A stretch of 33,162 nucleotides of DNA from Microcaldota archaeon (GTDB taxonomy: Archaea; Micrarchaeota; Micrarchaeia; Micrarchaeales; Micrarchaeaceae). Location of the stretch: assembly GCA_021801905.1 (NCBI GenBank), contig JAKABJ010000007.1:1-33162 (forward strand), written 5' to 3'. Under the pieces are notes generated by a model. The model was given only the letters and a program-made list of their open reading frames with translations. It searched no databases and was not told the origin of the DNA. How positions within the stretch are numbered: position 1 is the stretch's first letter; each line of letters starts with the position of its first letter. The position numbers and the translations under genes are program-made. Shown here one piece after another: positions 18,958-28,655 of the stretch.

Positions 18958-20051
18958 TGTCAATAATGAGAATAAATGTAGGCCCGATACATCCAGGCAC
19001 GCATGGCGTGTTGAAGCTGGTCGTTGATGTGGATGGAGATACTGTCAAAAATGTCGAACCGCATATAGGTTTCCTCCACAGGGGGGTGGAGAAGCTCATG
19101 GAAACAAGGATGTACATGCAGAATCCATCGTATACGGAAAAACTTGACTATATTGCCCCATTAAGCTGGGATGACCTGTACATAAATGCTGTTGAGCATG
19201 CCCTTGGAGTTCCTGTTAAGGAGCCAGCCCAGTATGAGAGAGTGATACTTCTAGAGTTCCAGAGGATAGCCAGCCACCTCCTTTGGCTCGGCACATTCGT
19301 AAATGACATAGGCCAGCTCTTCACAGCGTTTATGTGGTGTTTTAGGGATAGGGCAAAGATACTAAAGCTGCTAGAAGACGTTTCGGGAGGCAGAATGTTC
19401 TATGTTAACCTACGTCTTGGCGGCTTCAATAAGAACCCCCCTGAGGATTTCAAAGAACGGGCGTATGCGCTCTGCGATTACCTGGAGGGAAAAATAAGAG
19501 AGTATCCGGACGTATTGGATGCGAATAGCGTATTTATGGAAAGGACAAAAGGCATAGGCGTACTTAGCCAGAAGGATGCAATAGCATACGGAGTGTCAGG
19601 GCCTGTGCTTAGAGGCTCGGGAATAGAAGAAGATACGCGCACATCACATCCATATTACGTATATGACAAATTTAAATTTAGAATCCCTACTGGCAAGAAA
19701 GGAGACTCTTATGATAGATATAGAGTGAGATATGAGGAGATGCTTGAGAGCATAAGAATAATACGCAATGCCCTTGATAGCATGCCTGTCGGAGATACAA
19801 AAGGCATGCCAATAAGGCTTATTGGCCCCATAGCCAAGCCAGACCATATTGTTATGCGGGAGGAGCTTCCAAGAGGCGAGGGCATAATATATATGGTGCC
19901 GGACAAGCAGAAGCCATACAGAATCTCATTGAGATCTCCCGCATTCATAAACCTGGCAGTGCTTCCCAAGCTTGCGGAAGGATGCAGATTTGCAGACCTT
20001 TTTTCGATAATAGGAAGTCTTGACCTTATATTTGCTGAAATCGATAGGTAA
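18957..20051 (+). CDS. nuoD: NADH-quinone oxidoreductase subunit D
   Basis: NVGPIHPGTHGVLKLVVDVDGD, PHIGFLHRGVEKLME, LWLGTFVNDIG; ends with FAEIDR. Confidence 0.95.
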   Translation: MSIMRINVGPIHPGTHGVLKLVVDVDGDTVKNVEPHIGFLHRGVEKLMETRMYMQNPSYTEKLDYIAPLSWDDLYINAVEHALGVPVKEPAQYERVILLEFQRIASHLLWLGTFVNDIGQLFTAFMWCFRDRAKILKLLEDVSGGRMFYVNLRLGGFNKNPPEDFKERAYALCDYLEGKIREYPDVLDANSVFMERTKGIGVLSQKDAIAYGVSGPVLRGSGIEEDTRTSHPYYVYDKFKFRIPTGKKGDSYDRYRVRYEEMLESIRIIRNALDSMPVGDTKGMPIRLIGPIAKPDHIVMREELPRGEGIIYMVPDKQKPYRISLRSPAFINLAVLPKLAEGCRFADLFSIIGSLDLIFAEIDR

Positions 20052-20094
20052 AAAGATATAAAAATCTGAAAAGCCCTATTAATTGCGTGTTTCT

Positions 20095-20433
20095 ATGACT
20101 AAAGAGCAATTGGAGAAGCTTACTGTGGAGTATCAAGCGCTGCAAGAGCAGCTGCAAGGCTTGTCGATACAGAAAGCTCAGTTTGGAGAACAGAATGAGG
20201 AATTCAAGGAAGCCCTGGCAGAGATAGAGAAAGCAACTGGAAAGATATTCTCTACGATAGGAGGCGTAATGATAGAGACTTCTAAAGAAGATGCGATAAA
20301 ATCGGTTAAAGAGAAAAAAGATTCTGTTGAATTGCGCCTTTCCATAATCAACAAGCAATATGATGAGGCATCCAAGAAAGAAAAAAGCCTTAGGGAAACG
20401 ATTGAGGAAATGCTAAAGCAGGAGAAGAATTGA
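20095..20433 (+). CDS. pfdB: Prefoldin subunit beta
   Basis: Coiled-coil ends with central IFSTIGGVMIETSKEDAIKSVKEKKDSVELRL; TATA-like GATATAAAAA about 35 nt upstream of ATG 20095. Confidence 0.88.
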   Translation: MTKEQLEKLTVEYQALQEQLQGLSIQKAQFGEQNEEFKEALAEIEKATGKIFSTIGGVMIETSKEDAIKSVKEKKDSVELRLSIINKQYDEASKKEKSLRETIEEMLKQEKN

Positions 20434-20445
20434 AAGCGTGTTTAA

Positions 20446-21000
20446 ATGGTTCAAAGATATCCAAGAGAACTGAGAGCAGAAGCAAAAAATTTCGATGAAA
20501 GAGGAATTGAACTTCTTATTCGAAAGCCTGAGGAAGCTAATTATCTTCTTTCCTGCGCAGCGGATGCTTATTCTCGCTCTGGGGTTGATCAGCTTACCAA
20601 GATTGAAGATACATTGAAAGATGCAAAGGTAATCCATCCAGAGATTATTGAGGACATATGCAGAGATTTCAACAAATCCGCTGGCCTTTTTAGCCTGATA
20701 AGAAATCCTGAATTTTCAAAGAGAAATTATGTGTTGGCGTTCAAGTCTTTCTTTACTGGCTTTATAATCTATTTTGATAGAGGAAATATGCTAAGAGCTG
20801 AAATGTATATTCACAGGGCTTCGGATGCTGCTGGTAAAGCATGGGGAGAGAGCGCAAAGATGGCAGTGCTTACATTTATGAATGATATTGATGAGCACGG
20901 AGAGGACGCCGGGTTTATAAGAAATATGCGTGAATACACTCGAAACCTTAATGATGTTAAAATCCCAAAAGTAATTTTAGATAGAGTTGCACAATTATGA
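20446..21000 (+). CDS. Hypothetical protein, alpha-helical, 184 aa
   Basis: Complete ORF in a tight cluster; its stop overlaps the following Mre11-like start (ATGA). TPR-like appearance only; no family recognised. Confidence 0.7.
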   Translation: MVQRYPRELRAEAKNFDERGIELLIRKPEEANYLLSCAADAYSRSGVDQLTKIEDTLKDAKVIHPEIIEDICRDFNKSAGLFSLIRNPEFSKRNYVLAFKSFFTGFIIYFDRGNMLRAEMYIHRASDAAGKAWGESAKMAVLTFMNDIDEHGEDAGFIRNMREYTRNLNDVKIPKVILDRVAQL

Positions 21001-22205
21001 AAATTGCAATCGTATCCGACATGCATCTTGGGTATGAAAGGTTTTCTGAAGATGCATTTTTGCAGGCAAAAGAGGCGCTGCATAAAGCCTCAGAATCCGC
21101 AGATGCTATAATAATACCAGGAGATATATTCGACAAGAGGTACCCGAAGCCAGATATAATTTCCCAGGTAATGAAGATTTTTAGGGAGATCTCGTCAAAA
21201 AACTTTGGAGCCGAGGTTACAGAATATTCTGGGGAGAACAAGATCTATACAAAAAAGCCGATAGTTGCCATACCGGGAACGCATGAGAGGATTGCAAAGG
21301 GCAAGGAAAACGCCGTACAGCTTCTCTCTTTGGCGGGTTTGCTGATAGACACAAGCGAGGCGGTTACAACTTTATCTAAAGGAGACGAGAAAGTCTGCAT
21401 ATTCGGACTCGGAGGGGTTTCTGAAGAGATGGTAAAGGCGGAATTGGAGAAGCTCGACCCGAAGCCTGTGGCAGGCGCATTTAATATATTCATGTTTCAT
21501 CAGTCAACTTATGAACTGCTTCCATTCAGCGACTCTTTCATAAAATATTCAGAGCTGCCGAAAGGATTTGACCTTTATGTATGCGGGCATATGCATAACA
21601 GGGTTGAGGCGAAAGTGCACGGGAAAACGCTTCTTATTCCAGGCAGCACTGTGCTCACCCAGCTCAAGTCTGAAGAACAGGGCAACAAAGGTTTCATGAT
21701 CTTTGATACAAAAGATTACACGCACGAGTTCATTAAAATAAATTCAAGGCCTTTCATAATAAAAGAGATATCCGTAAACAATGCCACAGTAGAAAAGGTC
21801 ATAGAGGAGTGCAGAAGCGTAATATCTAATGAAATATTGAAAGGCGGGGTCAAACCGATACTAAAAATAAAGATATCAGGAGTTGCATCAAAGGGTTTTG
21901 AAAAAGCAGACATGGGGCTTCATTCTTTAGCTGCAAAATATGCAAAGGAGGCAATAATCTCCTTCGACACGCAATCTCTTTCAATTGAAGGCGAGGACTC
22001 CAGAATTAATGAACTAAGGGATGGGAAGGTTGACAGCATGCCGGTAAAGGAACTGGGCTTGCATATGCTTTCAGAGAAATTTAACAAATCCAAAACCAAA
22101 GGTTCATTCAAACCATCAGATCTGTTTGCAATACTCTCTTCTGATGAAAGCAAAGATAAGGTGCTGAAAACTGCAGGGGAGCTGCTGCTCGAAGAAAATA
22201 ATTAA
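20997..22205 (+). CDS. mre11: Mre11/SbcD-like metallophosphoesterase nuclease
   Basis: SDMHLGYERF, GDIFDKR, PGTHER, FMFHQS, CGHMHNR calcineurin-like phosphoesterase motifs; 402 aa with C-terminal extension. Confidence 0.82.
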   Translation: MKIAIVSDMHLGYERFSEDAFLQAKEALHKASESADAIIIPGDIFDKRYPKPDIISQVMKIFREISSKNFGAEVTEYSGENKIYTKKPIVAIPGTHERIAKGKENAVQLLSLAGLLIDTSEAVTTLSKGDEKVCIFGLGGVSEEMVKAELEKLDPKPVAGAFNIFMFHQSTYELLPFSDSFIKYSELPKGFDLYVCGHMHNRVEAKVHGKTLLIPGSTVLTQLKSEEQGNKGFMIFDTKDYTHEFIKINSRPFIIKEISVNNATVEKVIEECRSVISNEILKGGVKPILKIKISGVASKGFEKADMGLHSLAAKYAKEAIISFDTQSLSIEGEDSRINELRDGKVDSMPVKELGLHMLSEKFNKSKTKGSFKPSDLFAILSSDESKDKVLKTAGELLLEENN

Positions 22206-22438
22206 GCAGATACCTTGGCAATTCCAAGTGCAGTGTTAACCTGCTCTTTGTTTTTCACGTCAACCATCTCGTTCAATATCTCAAGATGCTTTGTGTTGCA
22301 GCGCCTTTCTTTTTTTCTCCTTTCAGCTGTCAGGATTGTTACAAATCCGTCCTTTGCTATCGAGGTGATAACTGCCCTGCTTCCTGCATCTCTTCCGTAC
22401 TTCTTTATGCATACCCTGCCGATTTCTATCAATGCCAT
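22202..22438 (-). CDS. rpl14e: 50S ribosomal protein L14e
   Basis: 78 aa; IEIGRVCIKKYGRDAGSRAVITSI, KERRCNTKHLE; archaeal neighbourhood cmk-L14e. Confidence 0.88.
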   Translation of the reverse strand: MALIEIGRVCIKKYGRDAGSRAVITSIAKDGFVTILTAERRKKERRCNTKHLEILNEMVDVKNKEQVNTALGIAKVSA

Positions 22439-22992
22439 GCGATCTCCTTTATCTTCTTCATTATCAAATTTACAATCTCTTCTGTGGAGATGGAATTGAC
22501 ATCTACCACCATATTGAATGGTAACTTATCTTCACCAAACTTTATATTATAGAGTTTTTTATATAAGCGTTTGTTTCCATCATCGCGCGATTTTATGCGC
22601 CTTTTTGCTTCTGCAAGGCTTATGTGGTCCCGCGCAGCCATTCTTTTTGCGCGCACCTCATAACTTGCGTCAAGCCATATCTTAAAGGCATTATCAACTA
22701 GCCATGGTGCTGTGTAACTAGTTACTATAACAGAGCCTTTATCTATAATCTCTCTTATCTTTTCATCAGCTATCTGGTCAAGTTCGTGGTTTTTCTCTCG
22801 TTCTTTCAGTAACTTGATACCATCAGGAGTATCCCACCAGTCATTTCCTCCTGGCGAATATCCTTTTTCTTTTGCAATAATCTTTATTACGTCTCCTCCG
22901 TTAAATTCTGGCAGCCCCAGCCTTTTGGATAAAAGCCTGGCAGAAGTGCTCTTGCCGCATGCAGGCATTCCGCATATGACTATAGCTTCCAA
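22429..22992 (-). CDS. cmk: Cytidylate kinase
   Basis: P-loop GMPACGKST, archaeal cmk layout; conserved L34e-cmk-L14e order. Track ORF opens at 23040; TTG about 22992 (LEAIVICG) is a likelier start. Confidence 0.8.
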   Translation of the reverse strand: MEAIVICGMPACGKSTSARLLSKRLGLPEFNGGDVIKIIAKEKGYSPGGNDWWDTPDGIKLLKEREKNHELDQIADEKIREIIDKGSVIVTSYTAPWLVDNAFKIWLDASYEVRAKRMAARDHISLAEAKRRIKSRDDGNKRLYKKLYNIKFGEDKLPFNMVVDVNSISTEEIVNLIMKKIKEIAWH

Positions 22993-23026
22993 ACAAACAA
23001 CCTTATGCAGAAATAAAATGAAAACA

Positions 23027-23350
23027 TCAATGAGCAACAAGCTGCAGCACGTACATGCGCTGCTTTATGCTTATGTCATTAAGCCTCATCTCTCCATTCT
23101 CCACCCTGCTTCCGAGTTTTACAACTTCTGCAGAGCATCCAGAGCACAAGACTCCGCCAAATATTCTGCTGTTCGTTCTCCTGCTTCTTCCTCCGTTCTT
23201 GGAGAGCGTTATGCCATTCAACTCATTTCCGCATATTGCACAGTGCGGCATAGAATTAGCATGGCGTTTGTAGTGGATTACATTTGCTCCGCTGCGCGTA
23301 ATCCTATTGACTCTTCTAAAGCTTCTTGATCTATGCATAGGTTTGGGCAT
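23027..23350 (-). CDS. rpl34e: 50S ribosomal protein L34e
   Basis: 107 aa; MPKPMHRSRSFRRV N-terminus, C4 zinc-binding CAICG...CSGC, position upstream of cmk. Confidence 0.88.
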   Translation of the reverse strand: MPKPMHRSRSFRRVNRITRSGANVIHYKRHANSMPHCAICGNELNGITLSKNGGRSRRTNSRIFGGVLCSGCSAEVVKLGSRVENGEMRLNDISIKQRMYVLQLVAH

Positions 23351-23419
23351 CAGAACACCAAAATCAGCAATGACTTTATTGATTTGATTGCTTATTTAAA
23401 TTTATATATCTTGCTGTAA

Positions 23420-23941
23420 TCAGCCTTTTGAGCCTTTAGCATCGAGCAGGGCCTCTTCCTTTGCGGCGTCTTTCTTTGCCCTTATTCTGTCATATATGAG
23501 TATGCTTATCGATGTTATCATTCCAAGGACAAAAACGGTTACAAAGAATACGCCCCTGTATTCCAGGTTGAATACTGAAGACAATATATTTAGCTTGAAG
23601 GTAGCCGACCCTAAACCTCCAAAAAGAAATGGGATTATCAGATAATATACAACTAGAAAGGAGGGAATCAGAACTATTGTGGCTTTCATGCTTGATCCCA
23701 TGCTGTCCTTCATCAGAGGCATCATCTCTGACTGTTTTTGCGATATCTGTTCCTTTGGTGCATTCTCCTTCATTAGCTTCTTTATCTCATCCGATTTTAC
23801 CCTTATCTTGTCTTGTATGGCCCTGGTTTTTTTGGGATCTACAAGTTTTCTTTGAACAGCAGCTGCAGCCACAGTGTATATTACTCCAGCTACGAAGATC
23901 TCTGCTGCTGATATTGCACTCATAACAGGTACGGCTGCCAT
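23420..23941 (-). CDS. DUF106/Ylp1-EMC3-type membrane protein (YidC/Oxa1 superfamily)
   Basis: 173 aa, 3 TM; VQRKLVDPKKTRAIQDKIRVKSDEIKKLMKEN coiled coil; lies between adkA and L34e as in many archaea. Confidence 0.82.
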   Translation of the reverse strand: MAAVPVMSAISAAEIFVAGVIYTVAAAAVQRKLVDPKKTRAIQDKIRVKSDEIKKLMKENAPKEQISQKQSEMMPLMKDSMGSSMKATIVLIPSFLVVYYLIIPFLFGGLGSATFKLNILSSVFNLEYRGVFFVTVFVLGMITSISILIYDRIRAKKDAAKEEALLDAKGSKG

Positions 23942-23949
23942 ATAATTAC

Positions 23950-24507
23950 CTAAAATTCATCTACTATCGCTTTTACTCTTTTTACAGAAGCTTCCAGCAT
24001 CCCATTCTTATTCTCAATCAAATAAAAAGGTATGCCAAGATGCCATGATAAATAAGACAATACTGAAAGATTGATTCCTTTCTGCGTCTCTATCATCAAT
24101 TGTGATTCTTTTTCACGCCTTCTGGATTTATCCAAAGATCTTCTTGAGATTATCTCTTTCGTTGGTGCATCCACGTATATTATGCAGGATACATTTTTAA
24201 GTGCTCCAAAAGAGCTTTTCGGCAGCCCCAATAAAAAGCGCCCATTGGATTCAACAGAAAGGTGCGTGTCTATTAAATAACTTCCGCGCAGCGTGGATAA
24301 TTTTTTCAAAGCGAGCCTCTGGAAGCCAATCGTTTCTTTTATTGGAAGCTTTCTTAGTCCGTCCCTATCTCCAGAATAGCCAGATTTCTTAGCGCATTCC
24401 AGCATAAGGTCTCCAATTTTTATGCACTTCAGCCCCCTATATCCTTTGCATTTGCCGATTATGGATGTCTTTCCTGATGCTGGAGAACCAACTATAAGTG
24501 CTAACAT
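23950..24507 (-). CDS. adkA: Archaeal adenylate kinase AdkA-type
   Basis: P-loop GSPASGKTS, KIGDLMLECAKKSG, RDGLRKLPI, YLIDTHLSVESNGRFLLGLP, RRSLDKSRRREKES. Confidence 0.8.
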   Translation of the reverse strand: MLALIVGSPASGKTSIIGKCKGYRGLKCIKIGDLMLECAKKSGYSGDRDGLRKLPIKETIGFQRLALKKLSTLRGSYLIDTHLSVESNGRFLLGLPKSSFGALKNVSCIIYVDAPTKEIISRRSLDKSRRREKESQLMIETQKGINLSVLSYLSWHLGIPFYLIENKNGMLEASVKRVKAIVDEF

Positions 24508-24585
24508 ATTACCAGTATAGCCAGCATTCCTATTTTAATGTTGCTGCGCTTATGCCTCTTTCAACCTAGTGCAGGGCATGCCTAA

Positions 24586-26244
24586 TCAGTCTTCCATTCC
24601 GCCTGGGCCTCCGCCCATCCCTCCAGGCCCTCCGCCCGAAGGAGATCTGCCCTTAGAACTTATTATATCGTCTATTCTCAAGATTATCTCAGCGGCTTCG
24701 CTTGCGCTGTATATTGCCTGCTGCTTTACCTTAAGCGGCTCGAAGACTCCGCGCTTCTGCATGTCGCTAACGCTGTTCTTGCTTATGTCAACGCCTTCCA
24801 CGCTTCCGCTCTTTCCTTTGTGCATGCTTCTTAACTGAACCAGCGTGTCTATGGCATCCATGCCAGCGCTCTCTGCCAGAGTTCTAGGCACTATTTCAAC
24901 AGCATCGGCAAACTTCTGTATCGCAAGCTGCTCCCTTCCTCCAACATTGCTGGAGTACATCCTCAAGCCGTTTGCTATGTCTATCTCGACGCTGCCTCCG
25001 CCTATCACGTATTTGCCATCTATCATTACGCTGGATATTGCGCCTATCACATCGGTTATTGAACGCTCTACCTCGTCAACTACCTGCTGGTTGCCGCCCC
25101 TCACGAATATGGTAACGCTTTTCGGATCCTTGCATCCTTCCACAAAGACCATGCGCTCTCCGCTTATCTTTCTCTCTTCGACCAAGCCTGCCTTTCCAAG
25201 GTCTGGCTCTGTGAGGTCATCCAGACTTGTTACTATCTTTGCTCCGGTAGCTCTTGCAAGCTTCTCCATATCGCTTTTCTTTACCCTTCTTACTGAGAGT
25301 ATGCCGGCTTTTGCAAGGTAATGCTGAGCCACATCGTCTATGCCCTTTTGTGTGAATAGAACATTAGCCTTGCTTGCTTCTATCTTCTTTACCATGTCTT
25401 TAAGCATGCGCTCTTCCTGCTGGAGGAATGCCTGCATCTGCTCTGGTGATGTTATCTCTATCTTCGCATCAGTCTCTGTCTTTTCTATTTCCAGCGCAAC
25501 GTCGAGCAATGCAATCTTTGCTGCAGATACGCTTCTAGGCATGCTGGAATGGGCTATCTCCTTGTCAATAAGGACACCGTTTATCAAGCTTGTGTCGCTT
25601 ATGGCTCCCCCTGCTTTCTTCTCAAGTTTTATAAAGTCGTGGTCTATCACAGACTTTCCTGAAGCATCCTTTTCTATTACCTGCCTTACCGCTTTTATTA
25701 CTATTTTGCCTAGCTGGGCTTTTGTGTTTTCATCTCCTACGTTCTTGGAGCCCATAGATACCTGTGCAATCTTCTGTAATATCGCGTCATCGTTTATATC
25801 TACTTTTCTTGCGACATTTTCGAGTATTTGAGTTGCATTTTCTGCAGCCATCTTATAGCCGCGTATTATTGTTGTTGGGTGTATTCCTTGCTCTATAAGT
25901 TCTCCCGCCCCTTTTAGCAGCTCTCCCGCCATTATCACTACGCTTGTTGTGCCGTCGCCAACTTCTTTATCCTGTGTTTTCGCTATATCAACCATGATCT
26001 TTGCTACAGGATGCTCTACATTCATCTCATCCAGTATTGTTGCTCCGTCGTTAGTTATGATTATGTCTCCAAGCTCGCTGACAAGCATCTTATCCATGCC
26101 CTTAGGGCCTAGAGTTGTTTTGACTGCATTAGCAACTGCTACTGCGACTGCTATGTTGGTACGTTGAGCATCTCTTCCCAATATTCTAGAAGACCCTTCT
26201 GGAAGCAATAATACCTGTTGTCCACCGAGTTGATTTTCTGCCAT
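24586..26244 (-). CDS. thsA: Thermosome (group II chaperonin) subunit
   Basis: 552 aa; [41 protein letters not shown]-rich C-terminal tail. Confidence 0.97.
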   Translation of the reverse strand: MAENQLGGQQVLLLPEGSSRILGRDAQRTNIAVAVAVANAVKTTLGPKGMDKMLVSELGDIIITNDGATILDEMNVEHPVAKIMVDIAKTQDKEVGDGTTSVVIMAGELLKGAGELIEQGIHPTTIIRGYKMAAENATQILENVARKVDINDDAILQKIAQVSMGSKNVGDENTKAQLGKIVIKAVRQVIEKDASGKSVIDHDFIKLEKKAGGAISDTSLINGVLIDKEIAHSSMPRSVSAAKIALLDVALEIEKTETDAKIEITSPEQMQAFLQQEERMLKDMVKKIEASKANVLFTQKGIDDVAQHYLAKAGILSVRRVKKSDMEKLARATGAKIVTSLDDLTEPDLGKAGLVEERKISGERMVFVEGCKDPKSVTIFVRGGNQQVVDEVERSITDVIGAISSVMIDGKYVIGGGSVEIDIANGLRMYSSNVGGREQLAIQKFADAVEIVPRTLAESAGMDAIDTLVQLRSMHKGKSGSVEGVDISKNSVSDMQKRGVFEPLKVKQQAIYSASEAAEIILRIDDIISSKGRSPSGGGPGGMGGGPGGMED

Positions 26245-26263
26245 GATAATTCACCATTTAGTC

Positions 26264-26276
26264 TAAATATAAGCAT
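26264..26276 (-). promoter_or_regulatory. Candidate TATA box of thermosome promoter
   Basis: Minus strand GCTTATATTTAGA about 20-30 nt upstream of the thermosome ATG at 26244. Confidence 0.5.
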
Positions 26277-26360
26277 AATATGCAAAACCATTTTATAGCA
26301 AGCCGAAATAGAGACAATTAATGCATATCTGTTATATTATCAATATAAAAATATTTAAAA

Positions 26361-27155
26361 CTATACTATGAGTTTTTTTACTATATCTTCAAATATCATT
26401 TTTATATCTTCATAGGCAGATACAGGAACCGCTCCAGAGTCCCCGCTGGTATCGAATCTCTGGTCTCTTTTTACGCATCCAAGAAATTCAGTCCCTAACG
26501 CAGCCACCACATCCAAGGTGCTTTGGCTTGGCTCTCCTGCAGACATGTTCTCTACAACGCCCAATATATGAACTCCGAGCCGCTTAGCCATAAGACCAGA
26601 CCTTATCGAGTTCATCCCTGCAATTTTCTGGGGAGTTGTTACTATTACGAACCCATCCAAATCTAGCAGCTGCATTATAGTTAATGGCGCATCTGATGTG
26701 CCTGGGCTAAGGTCCAATACCAGATAATCAAGAGCCCCCCAATCTGCATGCTCAAAAAAATCGCTGAGCATTTTGGTTATCAAAGGCCCTCTCCATATTA
26801 TCGGCCTCTTTATTTCATCGACAAGCATTGCTGTAGAAGCGATTTTAACTCCTTCTTTAACAGGAAGTTTTAATGGCGCATGAGGGTCTATTTTCTCATC
26901 TATCCCAAGGAACATTGTCACGTTTGGGCAATCTATGTCTGCATCCAAAAGTCCGACTTTGTAGCCCATCTTTGATAAGGCATATGCAATGTTTATTGAT
27001 AGTGTGGTCTTGCCAACTCCACCTTTTGCGCTATATACTCCTATCTTGTGCTTGACATTTGCCATATTCTGCTTCACTCGCTCTTTGGCTTTCAGTACAT
27101 TGAGAAATGAAGGGTGGGCGCCTTTTGGCAACTCTTGTGGGGATGTAGTATCCAT
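26361..27155 (-). CDS. Mrp/NBP35-family Fe-S cluster carrier ATPase
   Basis: Deviant Walker A YSAKGGVGKTTLSINIAYALS, LLDADIDCPN, YLVLDLSPGTSDAPLT. Confidence 0.88.
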   Translation of the reverse strand: MDTTSPQELPKGAHPSFLNVLKAKERVKQNMANVKHKIGVYSAKGGVGKTTLSINIAYALSKMGYKVGLLDADIDCPNVTMFLGIDEKIDPHAPLKLPVKEGVKIASTAMLVDEIKRPIIWRGPLITKMLSDFFEHADWGALDYLVLDLSPGTSDAPLTIMQLLDLDGFVIVTTPQKIAGMNSIRSGLMAKRLGVHILGVVENMSAGEPSQSTLDVVAALGTEFLGCVKRDQRFDTSGDSGAVPVSAYEDIKMIFEDIVKKLIV

Positions 27156-27252
27156 AATAAACAATCAACATTTCTGCGCAAGATTATTAAATTCTTACAA
27201 TGCAATATAATCTAAACACTAGTTTTAGTTGTTAGCAAGAAAAAGTGATCTA

Positions 27253-27609
27253 ATGAAAATAAGTGAACTGAAAGCAGGAGCGAGTAATGTGACCGTAACA
27301 GCAAAGGTTGTACAGAAGGATGAACCTAGAGAAGTAGTTACAAAGTATGGAAAGAGGCTCAGCGTTGCGAATATAACTCTTGAAGATGATTCTGGAACAA
27401 TAGCCATGTCATTATGGGGCGACACCATAGGAGAAGTTAACCAGGGTGACACTATAGAGGTGTCTAATGGCTATGTAAGCGAATTCAGAGGCACTCCGCA
27501 GCTTTCTACAGGAAAGTTTGGAAAGATAAAAGTTGTTGAGAAAGGAGACGGCTCTTCGCAAAGTGCCGATGCAGAGCCTGAGGATGCACCTGAAGAAGAG
27601 GATATGTAA
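27253..27609 (+). CDS. OB-fold single-stranded DNA-binding protein (RPA/SSB-like)
   Basis: 119 aa; KISELKAGASNVTVTAKVVQK...ITLEDDSGTIAMSLWGDTIGEVNQGDTIEVSNGYVSEFRG..., acidic C-terminal tail. Confidence 0.85.
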   Translation: MKISELKAGASNVTVTAKVVQKDEPREVVTKYGKRLSVANITLEDDSGTIAMSLWGDTIGEVNQGDTIEVSNGYVSEFRGTPQLSTGKFGKIKVVEKGDGSSQSADAEPEDAPEEEDM

Positions 27610-27616
27610 ATACCTT

Positions 27617-28654
27617 TTATTTTTTATCCTTTTTCTTATTTACAGTCTCAGTCCAGTATTTAAGCGTTATAAAGAAGAATGCTATTCCTAAGATTACGCT
27701 GAACCATAGATCTGCAGTCCTTCCGAGTATCGTAACCGCAGAGCTGATGCCTGGAGAGAGATTGAGTATTCCTCCAAGGAGCGCCACCATTGAACCATCC
27801 GTCACTCCTATGCTTCCCGGTATGGCGGTTGCCATTCCGAATATCGTGGATGATGAGTATATGAAAACCGTTCCGGATAATGGTGCAACTATCCCAAGCG
27901 CAAGAAGTGAAAAATAGAGAGTAAGGGAATTTAGAAATGCTGCAGGAAGGGTCACGAAGATAGAGATAAGGTATGTCTTAGGGGAATTTAATTTGTTTTG
28001 AGATATAAAATACTCTTCACCATAAGGAGTGAAATTTTTTATAAAGCTGCTGCGGCTCATTATTTTCTTTATTTTCCTGTACATCCAACTATTGAGAATA
28101 AACAGGAATGGAAGCAGAAGGAGTATGTCGAGTGCGAGTATATAAGCCACATATTTGTGAAAATACAGGGCGGCTAGCAGAGCGAGCATTCCAAATCCGA
28201 GGAAATCTGTAAAAATGTCCATGGTGACTATAGGTATTATTTTTGCGAATTTTATTTTTGTAAGCCTGTTTAGGGTATATGCGGCAACAATGCGGCCTAT
28301 GTTGCCTGGAGTTATTGACATAGAATACATTGAGAGGTAAATCGCCATGCTTTTTTTTAGCGGAACTTTTAGCTTTAAGACATTCATATAGTAATTCCAT
28401 TTTATGAACCTGAGAAGAAGGCTTGCAATTACGGCTAGAAATGCAAAAACGTATATGTCAAGTTTCGCTTCTGAAATGTAATTAAAAACGCTGCTGAACC
28501 CTCCGAACCAAGCTATCAGGAAAAATACTAAGATGCTTGCACCAAAGCCTGCTCCTACAAATATTGATATCTTTTTAACAATCTTTAGATAGCTCTCCTT
28601 GTCTAGTTTGGTCTGGTGCGTTATGCTATACCAAAAAGATTTTTCCTTAGGCAT
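27617..28654 (-). CDS. Lysylphosphatidylglycerol synthetase TM / UPF0104-type flippase-like membrane protein
   Basis: 345 aa polytopic; WNYYMNVLKLKVPLKKSMAIYLSMYSMSITPGNIGRIVAAY, ATAIPGSIGVTDGSMVALL. Confidence 0.82.
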   Translation of the reverse strand: MPKEKSFWYSITHQTKLDKESYLKIVKKISIFVGAGFGASILVFFLIAWFGGFSSVFNYISEAKLDIYVFAFLAVIASLLLRFIKWNYYMNVLKLKVPLKKSMAIYLSMYSMSITPGNIGRIVAAYTLNRLTKIKFAKIIPIVTMDIFTDFLGFGMLALLAALYFHKYVAYILALDILLLLPFLFILNSWMYRKIKKIMSRSSFIKNFTPYGEEYFISQNKLNSPKTYLISIFVTLPAAFLNSLTLYFSLLALGIVAPLSGTVFIYSSSTIFGMATAIPGSIGVTDGSMVALLGGILNLSPGISSAVTILGRTADLWFSVILGIAFFFITLKYWTETVNKKKDKK

Positions 28655-28655
28655 G

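Noticed and set aside
22215-23329. Plus-strand ORFs over L14e, cmk and L34e
   Set aside because: Shadow ORFs opposite well-supported ribosomal and kinase genes.
24845-25831. Long plus-strand ORFs (158 aa, 163 aa) inside the thermosome region
   Set aside because: Antisense shadow ORFs of a highly conserved chaperonin gene; low-complexity Ser-rich composition.
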